Source: Pseudoalteromonas rubra
GTDB taxonomy: Bacteria; Pseudomonadota; Gammaproteobacteria; Enterobacterales; Alteromonadaceae
Assembly: GCF_001482385.1 (NCBI RefSeq)
Contig: NZ_CP013611.1
Span: 4,468,890-4,532,889 of the forward strand
Length of the DNA stretch: 64,000 nucleotides
Reading direction: 5' to 3'
Position numbers and translations under genes: made by a program. How positions within the stretch are numbered: the first letter of the stretch is position 1; each line of letters starts with the position of its first letter. Below the pieces are notes generated by a model. It searched no databases, was not told where the DNA came from, and saw only the letters and a list, made by a program, of their open reading frames with translations. Of this stretch, positions 46,475-54,737 are shown one piece after another.

Positions 46475-47195
46475 CCGTAAGAGGAGTTATGTAGCCCCGA
46501 TAACTCATTAAAGAGTGTAAACCTCCCCTAATTTGAATTACCCTAACAATCTACCTGCTTCTAATTTTCCGCTAAGGGTGTGTTAATGTCATGACTTAGT
46601 TTAGTTGGCTTACCTGGTCGAGCAACTCGAGGCTCTCTTAATGGTAAAAAAACGGCCGAAAGTCGCTTTCGGTAAAAAGGTAACTTTTTGTAAGCTTTTA
46701 CTTCAAAATTATGTCAACTTATACTTCCATAATATCTGTCTAGAGCTCAGAACTAGGGAGTGTACTATGTAAACTTATACTTCAAACTCCAAAAGTGTTG
46801 TTTGAAGTGTAAGTCTTATTAATAGCACTCAAAAGTATACTAAAACATACTAATTCCCTTATAAATCCAATTAAAAACTAATCCTCAGTTCATTAGATCA
46901 ATAGCACTTCTTATACTAATCTACTAAAACTCATCCGTACTAATTGGTTTAGTTACCGTGTTAGTCAAAGTTCTTGCGCAAGTTAAAACAGATAATTCCG
47001 GCTTAGTGAGTATGGTGTATTCGATCCCTTACTTGATTACGTTATAAGTCAGTCGCACATCAAAAGTTTGCCATGGATGAACCGCATTACACTTGCTTGC
47101 CAACTGTTACTTGAGTACATGGAAGCCAACACAGGGTTATTTTCAGACGCCAGCAAGTTATTTCAATCATTTGTTATGCGTTTATCTTTGGGGAC
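46475..47195. other. Intergenic region after modC
   Basis: About 720 bp with no recognised gene. It holds a hairpin CCGAAAG/CTTTCGG at 46656-46672, preceded on the plus strand by A7, which on the minus strand would act like a terminator with a T-run. It also has a long inverted repeat at 46773-46814. The last 200 bp contain an open-looking stretch (RITLACQLLLEYMEANTG) cut by the decayed IS5 element, perhaps the end of an old gene. Confidence 0.4.
46773..46814. repeat. 15-bp inverted repeat with one mismatch
   Basis: ACTTATACTTCAAAC at 46773-46787 pairs with GTTTGAAGTGTAAGT at 46800-46814. A related ACTTATACTTCC lies about 60 bp upstream. The arms could form a hairpin or bind a regulator. I cannot assign a function. 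Confidence 0.55.
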
Positions 47196-48225
47196 GGCCT
47201 TGTTGATCAAATACAGATAGCTTAGGTAACACCGTGATTTCAGCTGTTTCCCTGATATTCAGGCATACCTAGCCATTCTATTGAGCACTTTCACTTTTAT
47301 CATCGCTTCAGTGTGCTGCTGATTGAATCCACGACTGACCAGCTTGTCACCCATCAGCGGTTTATAGTGGTACATTGCTGTTTCAGCCAGTGAACGTTGA
47401 TGGTAGTTCACACACTTTTTCCACTCACTGCTGTCTATATGCTTTGTTAAAATGACCGCGCTGTTGCGAGCATGTCCACCCTCCCACAACTGCGCGTTAC
47501 ACCTCGGTGGGATCACCGCGTCGGCCTTTTTGGCTTCTACTTCGGCATAACAGCCTCGGGTATCATAAGCGCCATCCGCTTTTACCGAGCTGACCTTCCT
47601 GCGCAATGGTCTGAGTAAGTCGCACAGAACTTCTGGATCAGCTACGGAGATTGTAGATTACTCCGCCCCCACGATTTGGTGTGTATTTGCATCAGTGGCC
47701 AGATGTAACTGTCGCCAGGTCTGGCGTTAATTCGCACCATGTTTTCTTGCATGCCACTCACCATTTCCATATACCTTCAAACCAGTGCTATTAACCACGA
47801 TATCAATGCCTGCGGATGCACTAGAATTTGGCCTATAATAAACAGCCAGCTCTGCACTACGCTTGCACAATCAACTATAAGTTGGCGTATCCAAATCAAG
47901 CTTCATCACTGATATCAGAGAAGAAACAAACCCCTGCGCAGCTTGAAGAGACAAGCTAAATACAGCCCCCAAAGTCAGGCAGGTCTCAATCGCCAGCTCA
48001 GAGAAATGATTAGCTCGCCCTTTATCGCCGTGATGTTGCGTGTTGTTCGACTGAGTAAATGCATCCTCGGAAAACCACAGCTGGATGTTGCCTCTGGCAA
48101 TAAGGGCTTTGTTGTAAGCTCGCCAGTTGGTGATACGCTTTTCTTTCAAAGTTCAGCCTCGGTGTTTGCTTTTGAGATCTGATCACACAAGGCTTAATTA
48201 GTTCAATAATTTAGGAAACAACGCC
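47196..48225 (-). pseudogene. Decayed full-length IS5-family element
   Basis: Both outer ends are present, but the transposase is cut by stops and frameshifts into pieces (a C-terminal piece at 47259-47606 and an N-terminal piece at 47871-48149). The flanks, TTTGGGGAC and TAAGGTTAT, show no target duplication. The copy is older than A, B and C. Confidence 0.88.
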
Positions 48226-48232
48226 TAAGGTT

Positions 48233-48433
48233 ATGTATAAGACAAAGGTTCAACGCGATGGATTTCCTTCAGTTGAAGTCAAGTTCGAATCAGGTGATTA
48301 TCTTAATCAAGTTGTAACAACAGACGATTTACCAGAGGAGCTTGACAGATTCAGAAACCACCTGTTCATTAAGTTAAAATACCTTATGAATCAAAAGTAT
48401 CCAATCAAGTCACTCTCTTTAGAGCACAACTAG
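48233..48433 (+). CDS. Small hypothetical protein
   Basis: A 66-residue frame starting 8 bp after the IS5 end, with AAGG before the ATG. The protein is charged and has no signal or motif I know. It may be a real small gene or the tail of one cut by the IS. Confidence 0.35.
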   Translation: MYKTKVQRDGFPSVEVKFESGDYLNQVVTTDDLPEELDRFRNHLFIKLKYLMNQKYPIKSLSLEHN

Positions 48434-48595
48434 GATGCGATCGCTCATTCTTGCGAAAGAAAGTGCGAAAGATAGAAGGAAAGGGTCACGTCACTTGCTT
48501 CATAGTATTCTTTTAGCAAGGTTTAGAAGACAGTTACAAATTTCCATTCTTCTCTGCGCATCGTCATGTTGTGGGTATGTATAAAGTTTAGATGA

Positions 48596-48660
48596 GAGGC
48601 ACCTTCATCATGAAGGTGCCTCACCAGAAATAAATGGTTAGCTTACTCAATAAGCTAACC
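48596..48660 (-). terminator. Two strong hairpins, probable terminator of the 48676-49572 gene
   Basis: A perfect 12-bp stem with a 3-base loop lies at 48596-48622 (GAGGCACCTTCA/TGAAGGTGCCTC) and a perfect 10-bp stem at 48636-48660 (GGTTAGCTTA/TAAGCTAACC). On the minus strand the second is followed by ATTTATTTC. They lie just beyond the stop codon of the secreted-protein gene. Confidence 0.6.
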
Positions 48661-48675
48661 ACAAATCAGTGTTGC

Positions 48676-49572
48676 TTAATAGCACTCGATTTCCAGCGTA
48701 TTCCAGGTGTTAGGACTACCGTCGATATGCTTATTACAAATGCCTTTGGCAAACAGGTTTTCGAGGTGGTAGCCAAAGCTGGTGAAGTGGACCAGGTTAC
48801 CGAAGAACGGGAACTGACCGTAAAACTTCAGTTCGGCGAGCATGTCGTCGAGGTTGTAATTCGTTTGCTCTGCGATAAAGCCCTGATCAATGGCTTGCAG
48901 GTTGATGATGGTTGGATCCGGGAAGCCGGGGACCACGACATGCAGATATTCTTCATCGTATTGACCGTCGTAAAACTTCACTGTTTTCATCATTTCTGTT
49001 GGTGACAGCTGAGTCATGGCAAGTCTGTAGTCGGTGACTTCGAACACTTCCTGCGTCAGGTTACGGTTCACGTAGATTTTGCCTGGCAAAATATCATGCA
49101 ATGCGCGCATTACGCCTTGTTCATCGTCCGTGACGCTTTGCACCAGTGCATAGTCAGGGAATCGGGCATTGGTGAAGCGTTCATAAGACTCTTTGACCAT
49201 ACCCATAAAGAAGGCAACCGTTTGCTGACGGGCGATGATGTGCGCCTGTTCTTCGGTGACCGTTCTGGACATCAGCAATGCGGCTTTTTTACCTGTATAG
49301 AAGCTTACCAGGTTCTGGGTGATTGAATACACCGCTGCATTTGACGAGTTTTTAGGGTTACCGCCCTGATGAATGCGGGTGCCATTGGCGTAATCAAAAA
49401 TCGTGCTCAGGTCGAAACGGCCGTTTTCTTCATTTTCGCGGGTGGCGGTATTCCACTGGAACAAGTCGTGAGAGGCAAGCCCCATAACACCTACATCAAC
49501 CACACGGATTGGCTTTTTAGCAAAGGCTGGCAAGGAGCACAGCAAAAGCAACAGGACAGAGAGTATTTTCAT
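48676..49572 (-). CDS. Secreted protein of unknown function, divergent from the sphingomyelinase
   Basis: A protein of about 298 residues with a clear signal peptide (KILSVLLLLLCSLPAFA). The mature part has no family I recognise. It is rich in aromatic residues and ends with two late Cys (GICNKH, EIECY) that may form a disulphide. I start it at 49572; the frame opens eight codons earlier, inside a Fur-like site. It is transcribed away from the phosphodiesterase gene across about 350 bp. A link in secretion or host damage is inference. Confidence 0.65.
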   Translation of the reverse strand: MKILSVLLLLLCSLPAFAKKPIRVVDVGVMGLASHDLFQWNTATRENEENGRFDLSTIFDYANGTRIHQGGNPKNSSNAAVYSITQNLVSFYTGKKAALLMSRTVTEEQAHIIARQQTVAFFMGMVKESYERFTNARFPDYALVQSVTDDEQGVMRALHDILPGKIYVNRNLTQEVFEVTDYRLAMTQLSPTEMMKTVKFYDGQYDEEYLHVVVPGFPDPTIINLQAIDQGFIAEQTNYNLDDMLAELKFYGQFPFFGNLVHFTSFGYHLENLFAKGICNKHIDGSPNTWNTLEIECY

Positions 49573-49594
49573 TTTGTAACGTTTCCTTTTATGC

Positions 49595-49613
49595 AAATGA
49601 GAATCATTATTGT
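49595..49613 (-). promoter_or_regulatory. Candidate Fur box
   Basis: AAATGAGAATCATTATT closely matches the Fur consensus core (AATGATAATCATTAT) with a single change in the central part. It lies about 25 bp upstream of the start of the secreted-protein gene, where bound Fur would block its promoter in iron-rich conditions. Confidence 0.6.
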
Positions 49614-49923
49614 ATTGCGTTTTTCTGTGTGGATCAATCTAAGTGCCTGAGTAAATACGAAGTTAATTACGCTTGAGGTGTAAAGTTAATCAACCGCTTG
49701 TCCGCCTTTTGTTTTTCTCTTCTGGTCATTAAAAAGCCTTAAAAACATCATGCAAATCCAGTAAAACTTTAATATAAATAATGGGTTGTCGAAATCTAAG
49801 TGTCATTTTCTATCATTAATGTGTGCTGCGAAATTTTTTACTCACAGGTCTACCTGCGCGGAACCCGGGTGTAAAAAATCATTAACAAAGACAAAAACAA
49901 TAATGAGATTTCGGAGACGTAAA

Positions 49924-50922
49924 ATGAAAGCTAAGCATGCGCTGTTATGTGCACTGATGCTGAACAGTACACACAGCATGGCCGATTCACTGAAAGTAAT
50001 GGCATACAATATTATGCAGCTTAATGTACAGGACTGGGATCAGGAGAACCGGGCGGAGCGTTTGCCTGCTGTACTGGCCTCAATGAGCGACAGTCCGGAT
50101 GTGATTTTGATCAGTGAAGCTTTCAACAGCGATGCCGAACAGGCACTGGCTGAACTCTCTGCACTTTACCCTTATCAGACGCCCAATGTGGGTCTGGATT
50201 GCAGCGGCAGCGGTTGGGATGGTTTCACGGGCAACTGCTCAAACAGTCCGTTCGTGATCCGTGGCGGCGTGGTGATTTTGTCTAAATACCCGATTGTTAA
50301 GCAAAAAGCTCATGTGTTTGAAAACAGCTTGAGTGGCAGCTGGGATTATCTGTCAAACAAAGGTTTTGCTTACGTCGAAATCGAGAAAGACAGTCAGCGT
50401 TATCACCTGATCGGCACACACTTGCAGGCAACCCACGACGGCGACACCGCTCAGGAGCACCGCGTGCGTATGGGTCAGTTAAGTGAAATTCAGTCGTTTA
50501 TCAGTGCCGAAAATATCCCTGCCAGCGAGCCAGTTATCATTGGCGGCGACATGAATGTTGAGTGGAGCAAGCAAGACGAAGTGGCCGATATGCTTGCAAC
50601 CTCACGTGCTGAGTTAAATTTTGAGACGCCTGAGGTTGGCTCATTCCCGGCAAAATACAATTGGTTTACCAAAGCCAATGCGTACTACTTTGATTACAGT
50701 CTGGATTACAATGACACGCTGGACTACGTTTTCTGGCATCGTGACCACAAGCAGCCAACCAATGCACCGAGTATGGCGGTACGCTACCCGAAAGCAGAGC
50801 AAAACTGGTACTGGAGCTACCTGCGTGGTAACTGGCAATTAAGTGACGGCCGTTACTATCACAATGGCTACTATAACGAATTATCAGATCACTATCCGGT
50901 ACAAGTTAACTTTGAGTTTTGA
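49924..50922 (+). CDS. Secreted sphingomyelin phosphodiesterase-type hydrolase
   Basis: A protein of about 332 residues of the endonuclease/exonuclease/phosphatase fold, with a signal peptide (AKHALLCALMLNSTHSMA). Motifs are VMAYNIMQLN, the metal-binding Glu in ILISEAF, GTHLQATHDG, GGDMNVEW, DTLDYVFW and the catalytic ELSDHYPVQV. The layout matches bacterial neutral sphingomyelinases and haemolysin-type phospholipases C. It would cleave sphingomyelin or related lipids outside the cell. The ATG at 49924 follows GGAGACGT; longer upstream frames lack a ribosome site. Confidence 0.87.
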   Translation: MKAKHALLCALMLNSTHSMADSLKVMAYNIMQLNVQDWDQENRAERLPAVLASMSDSPDVILISEAFNSDAEQALAELSALYPYQTPNVGLDCSGSGWDGFTGNCSNSPFVIRGGVVILSKYPIVKQKAHVFENSLSGSWDYLSNKGFAYVEIEKDSQRYHLIGTHLQATHDGDTAQEHRVRMGQLSEIQSFISAENIPASEPVIIGGDMNVEWSKQDEVADMLATSRAELNFETPEVGSFPAKYNWFTKANAYYFDYSLDYNDTLDYVFWHRDHKQPTNAPSMAVRYPKAEQNWYWSYLRGNWQLSDGRYYHNGYYNELSDHYPVQVNFEF

Positions 50923-50952
50923 TAAGCGTCACTCGCTGAATAGAGCCTCATT

Positions 50953-51144
50953 GTCATCCCGGCCGCGTGCGAGCCGGGATCTGCACAAATTCAGCACAGT
51001 TGTATCCGCCAAAAGCAATACTGGCAGTCCTTATCCCGGACGCGTGCAAGCCAAGATTGCATAAATACAGCATAGCAACATCCGTCATAAAGCAAGGCAG
51101 AAAGCCTCAATCGTCATTCCAGACGCATATGTTCTGGAATAAAC
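50953..51144. repeat. REP-like intergenic hairpin repeats
   Basis: Three related modules occur about 80 bp apart: TCATCCCGGCCGCGTGCGAG (from 50954), TATCCCGGACGCGTGCAAG (from 51032), and TCATTCCAGACGCATATG (from 51114). The first and third form hairpins, CCCGGC/GCCGGG and TTCCAGA/TTCTGGAA. This looks like a dispersed genomic repeat after the phosphodiesterase gene. Confidence 0.7.
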
Positions 51145-51525
51145 TTAATGATAAGGCTGTTATTCCAAATGGTACCGAGAACCTAGACTAAAAACTGTTT
51201 ATATATACAGTTGTAAGTGAATGTGACCAATAATCATGTCAAATTTCTCGTTTTCTCCACGCATTCAGGTCTCGTTTAAGTCAGTCATCATTTTTAGTTA
51301 AATAGATTCAATAAGTTAGTAGTTCTACATAACGAGACCTCCAAGTCTCGCTATGATCACGGCTCGGTTTTAACAGCGCTGTTTTGGCTTGAGCAACTAG
51401 TGAAATAGTGGTAGGTTGTTGTTCTTATTATGAATTAATAATTTTTAGTGGTGGATTAGTTAGGCTTTGGGAACGGGGTTTAACCGGTATTCACGCTAAT
51501 AAGCTGTTAGCCAACTGGAGGTAAT

Positions 51526-52050
51526 TTGAAGTTTCAAGTTAGATACAACCCGCACTCAGACCTGGCGAATTTAGCTCAATATCAACTTGATTGCATTGAG
51601 ACAAAAAGTAGTTCTGGTCATTCCAATGGCATCAGTATGGATATGCAAGCATGTTTAATCTCACATGCATTTCTGGCTGAGGCGTTAATAAATATGGCGG
51701 GTTTTGGCTTACTCCGAGAAAGTTTCAAGGAAAAGAAACCGTATCATTGGAAACGAAAAAAAGTTTTCTCGATTTTAAATGTCGAGCATATCGAAGGATT
51801 ACATGAAGTCCTTGATGCACTTCAAGAAGCAAGAAATAGTTTGGCACATGCAAAGCCCGATAGGTATGAATACGATCTGGGTGAGAGTGAGGACGAATTT
51901 GCAGTGTTTAAGCGACCTTATGATGAACTCTTGACGATTGAATTTCTTAAGCATGCAAACTCAGCTCTCGATGAGCTGTGGTATGCAATGGGAAATAACG
52001 AGGACATAGAGGACTACGGATTAATTACCTCTGCGGTAGAAGTTGGCTAA
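51526..52050 (+). CDS. HEPN-like protein in an integron cassette
   Basis: A 174-residue, largely helical protein. The stretch EARNSLAHAKPD contains an R-x4-H motif in the place where HEPN ribonucleases carry their catalytic pair, and the preceding helix (SHAFLAEALINMAGF) has the matching polar face. HEPN proteins are often toxins or antiphage nucleases. The cassette begins at the GTTAGCCAAC core site near 51511. Translation starts at TTG 51526 after GGAGG. The 3' end merges with its attC site. The HEPN assignment rests on one motif. Confidence 0.55.
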   Translation: MKFQVRYNPHSDLANLAQYQLDCIETKSSSGHSNGISMDMQACLISHAFLAEALINMAGFGLLRESFKEKKPYHWKRKKVFSILNVEHIEGLHEVLDALQEARNSLAHAKPDRYEYDLGESEDEFAVFKRPYDELLTIEFLKHANSALDELWYAMGNNEDIEDYGLITSAVEVG

Positions 52051-52170
52051 CAAATTGTTCAAGAGTGATTCGGCACGCGTGGCATTTTTACTATGCGTTG
52101 GTTTTAGTGGTTAAGGTAGTATGCGGAAGCATTGGTATAGCGTGCCTCACACCTTAACAAGGCGTTAGGC
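52041..52170 (+). repeat. attC site of the HEPN-like cassette
   Basis: A VCR-like attC of about 125 bp, running from GTTGGCTAACAA at its left end to GGCGTTAGGC at its right. The left arm GTTGGCTAAC is the exact complement of the first ten bases of its own cassette (GTTAGCCAAC), as expected for a cassette that circularised. The central part is imperfectly self-complementary. Confidence 0.85.
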
Positions 52171-52196
52171 GAATAATGTGGAAACGGTAGGTCGCA

Positions 52197-53111
52197 ATGA
52201 ATTATTACATTATCGGAAGTAAGTATGGAAATCAGAGTAGTGGGTTCGACGACATCTTACCTTTAATGTTAAAAAAAGGTGTTATTGCAACAGGGTTTAA
52301 TTGGTATGAGGACATGCAAGACTTCGTGGGTAAAACTCATGAAGTCATAATCACGCACTTAAAAGAAAAGGCAGAATCAAAAGAGTCTTATTACACGCTT
52401 AAGCATTTTCTTAATTTAAAACCAGGTGACTTGGTTGCTGTAAAAATACACAGCGCACCTTCAGGTAAACAAGCGCGCCTTGTAATCGGGGCATATGCAA
52501 TTGTTAAGGGTGTAGACTTTCCGGTTTATAAGCACTGTGATGAATTAGGTCATACAATAGAGGTTGATTTTATTGAAACAGGTTTGGATTATGAGCTTCC
52601 ATTTGGCTACGGTCAGACCATTCATAAGGTTGAGGACCTAGAACGAATCAAGCCAATTTTTGGCTATTATTCATATGAAGTAGCCAAACCTGAGTCTGAA
52701 GGAAGTCAGCTTCATTTAAAAAATACTGATGACGTAATAGTTGAAGCTACGGCTGGTTATGTTTCTTCTCGTGCTCATAATAAAATTCAGAATTTACTAG
52801 CTGATGAATTGGTAGAAACACATGGTTTAGAGTGCGTGAAAGTGGAGAAAAACTTTATCGACGTACTTGTTGAGTTAGAAGATAAGTTCATCTTGTATGA
52901 GGTTAAGTCATATCTTTCCTCTGATCGTTGTATACGAGAAGCTCTTGGGCAAGTTTTACAATATGGGCACATTTTGAAGGCTCGTTCTGGTAAAGCTGTT
53001 GAGTATGTAGTTGTTGGTCCCTCTGCTGTAGATGACTCTGAGGATTCCTATTACACATATATATCTAATACTTTAAAAGAGACATTCACGTATAAACGAG
53101 TATTCGCCTAA
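52197..53111 (+). CDS. Candidate restriction endonuclease in an integron cassette
   Basis: A 304-residue protein. The C-terminal domain has a PD-(D/E)xK-type active site: Asp in NFIDVLVELED near residue 222, E-V-K in YEVKSYL near 236-238, and a following Gln in ALGQVLQYG. The N-terminal 150 residues contain PGDLVAVKIHS and ARLVIGAYAIVKG, which resemble the small beta-barrel (PUA/EVE-type) readers found in modification-dependent restriction enzymes. A single-protein enzyme that cuts foreign or modified DNA is the inference. The cassette starts GTTAGGCGAATA, whose exact complement opens its attC. Confidence 0.6.
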   Translation: MNYYIIGSKYGNQSSGFDDILPLMLKKGVIATGFNWYEDMQDFVGKTHEVIITHLKEKAESKESYYTLKHFLNLKPGDLVAVKIHSAPSGKQARLVIGAYAIVKGVDFPVYKHCDELGHTIEVDFIETGLDYELPFGYGQTIHKVEDLERIKPIFGYYSYEVAKPESEGSQLHLKNTDDVIVEATAGYVSSRAHNKIQNLLADELVETHGLECVKVEKNFIDVLVELEDKFILYEVKSYLSSDRCIREALGQVLQYGHILKARSGKAVEYVVVGPSAVDDSEDSYYTYISNTLKETFTYKRVFA

Positions 53112-53175
53112 CAATAAATTTAAGAGTGATTCACAACGCTCGGCGCTTTCACTTCAAGCAAGTTTAGTGTTTATG

Positions 53176-54210
53176 GGCGTTGTTTCCTAAATCATTGAAC
53201 TAATTTAGCCTTATGTGATCAGATCTCGAAAGCAAACACAGAGGCTGAACTTTGAAAGAAAAGCGTATCACCAACTGGCGCGAATACAACAAAGCCCTTA
53301 TCGCCAGAGGTAACATCCAACTTTGGTTTTCCGAGGACGCGATTGAACAGTGGAACAACACGCAACATCACGGCGGTAAAGGCCGGGCTAATCATTTCTC
53401 TGAACTGGCAATTGAGACCTGCCTGACTTTGCGGGCTGTATTTCGCTTGTCTCTTCGAGCTGCACAGGGTTTTGTTTCGTCACTAATATCAATGATGAAG
53501 CTTGATTTGGATACGCCAACTTATAGTTGTTTGTGCAAGCGTAGTGCAGAGCTGGCAGTTCGCTATAGGCCACACTCCAGTGCATCCGGAGGCATTGATA
53601 TTGTGGTTGATAGCACTGGTTTGAAGGTGTACGGAAATGGTGAGTGGCATGCAAGAAAACATGGTGCAAACAAGCGCCGAACATGGCGAAAGCTACACCT
53701 GGCAGTTGATCCAGATACACACCAAATCGTAGGCGCTGAGTTGTCCACAGTGTCTGTAGCTGATTCAGAAGTTTTGGGTGACCTACTCAGACCATTGCGC
53801 AGGAAGATCAGCTCAGTTAAAGCAGATGGTGCCTATGATACCAGAGGCTGTTATGCCGAAGTAGCAGCTAAAAAGGCCGAAGCAGTGATCCCACCAAGGA
53901 GTAACGCACAGTTGTGGGAGGATGGACATGCTCGCAACAGCGCGGTCATTTTAACAAAGCATATAGGCAGCAGTGAGTGGAAAAAATGTGTGAACTACCA
54001 TCAACGTTCACTGGCGGAAACGGCAATGTACCGATACAAACAGCTAATGGGTGACAAGCTGGTCAGTCGTGGATTCAATCAGCAACACACTGAAGCGATG
54101 ATCAAAGTGAAAGTACTCAATAGAATGACTAGGCTAGGTATGCCTGAATATCAGGGAAGCAGTTGAAATCTCGGTGTTACCTAAGTTATCTGGATTTGAT
54201 CAACAAGGCC
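53176..54210 (+). mobile_element. IS5-family insertion sequence, intact copy C, 1,035 bp
   Basis: It has the same ends and length as copies A and B, in opposite orientation. The target duplication GTGTTTATG is perfect at 53167-53175 and 54211-54219. The insertion lies inside an integron attC site. Confidence 0.95.
53252..54166 (+). CDS. IS5-family transposase (copy C)
   Basis: A 304-residue DDE transposase with the same protein sequence as copies A and B. Even the reverse-strand shadow frames match copy A exactly, so A and C are nearly identical and recently mobile. Confidence 0.93.
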   Translation: MKEKRITNWREYNKALIARGNIQLWFSEDAIEQWNNTQHHGGKGRANHFSELAIETCLTLRAVFRLSLRAAQGFVSSLISMMKLDLDTPTYSCLCKRSAELAVRYRPHSSASGGIDIVVDSTGLKVYGNGEWHARKHGANKRRTWRKLHLAVDPDTHQIVGAELSTVSVADSEVLGDLLRPLRRKISSVKADGAYDTRGCYAEVAAKKAEAVIPPRSNAQLWEDGHARNSAVILTKHIGSSEWKKCVNYHQRSLAETAMYRYKQLMGDKLVSRGFNQQHTEAMIKVKVLNRMTRLGMPEYQGSS

Positions 54211-54289
54211 GTGTTTATGGCACAATGCTTTAGGTAAGGTGTTAGCGTTGTTCACACCTTAATTTGGCGTTAGGCAACTCAGGAAACTC

Positions 54290-54637
54290 ATGCGTAAAAT
54301 TCTATTTCTATTAGTACTATCAATGTCATGTAGTACTTTTGCTCAAACGTTAGTTACTTCTAAATACGAACTAACTATTACTGAGTTATGTGAAGAGGGT
54401 GTTGTCGGCTGCGACAATGTTGTTCTGAATATGATCGAACATGACTCTGCTGACAAGAAACGAATTGGCGGTGAGGCATTTCATACTAAGTGTGCAGACG
54501 GGGTTACTCCATGCGCATTTCAAGGTTATAGATTTAAAACCAAGAATAAAACCTACAGAATCTTAAATAATGGTACTTTTCAGGTTTTTGATAAAAATGG
54601 TGAGCAAATATATTCAGAAAAAGGGCAGTGGTTGTAG
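54290..54637 (+). CDS. Small secreted protein in an integron cassette
   Basis: A 115-residue protein with a signal peptide (KILFLLVLSMSCSTFA) and four Cys in the mature chain (two in LCEEGVVGCD, two in KCADGVTPCAF) that could form disulphides. I do not recognise the family. The cassette begins GTTAGGCAAC at 54269, and the complement GTTGCCTAAC opens its attC after the stop. Confidence 0.65.
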   Translation: MRKILFLLVLSMSCSTFAQTLVTSKYELTITELCEEGVVGCDNVVLNMIEHDSADKKRIGGEAFHTKCADGVTPCAFQGYRFKTKNKTYRILNNGTFQVFDKNGEQIYSEKGQWL

Positions 54638-54640
54638 CCG

Positions 54641-54732
54641 TTGCCTAACAAGTGCCTAAACCAAAGGACTCAAAACAGCAGGCTTGTGCTCCTTCGTCGC
54701 TAATTTTAGCCTGCTTTTCGCGCCGGTTAGGC
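54641..54732 (+). repeat. attC site of the small secreted-protein cassette
   Basis: A short attC of about 90 bp from GTTGCCTAACAAG to GCCGGTTAGGC, with an internal stem AGCAGGCT/AGCCTGCT. The TTAGGCAAGCG that follows is the start of a next cassette, cut six bases later by the IS10-like element. Confidence 0.82.
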
Positions 54733-54737
54733 AAGCG

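Larger units (their letters stand above)
53100..54275 (+). repeat. attC of the restriction-like cassette, split by IS5 copy C
   Basis: The left part, from TATTCGCCTAAC to the IS at 53175, and the right part, from 54211 to GGCGTTAGGC at 54266-54275, join to a VCR-like attC of about 140 bp once the IS and one copy of its 9-bp duplication are removed. The left arm is the exact complement of the first 12 bases of its cassette. Confidence 0.85.

Noticed and set aside
51360..51515. Possible attI or intI remnant before the first cassette
   Set aside because: No integrase-like frame or recognisable attI is visible; a short palindrome AACAGCGCTGTT at 51372-51383 alone is not enough.
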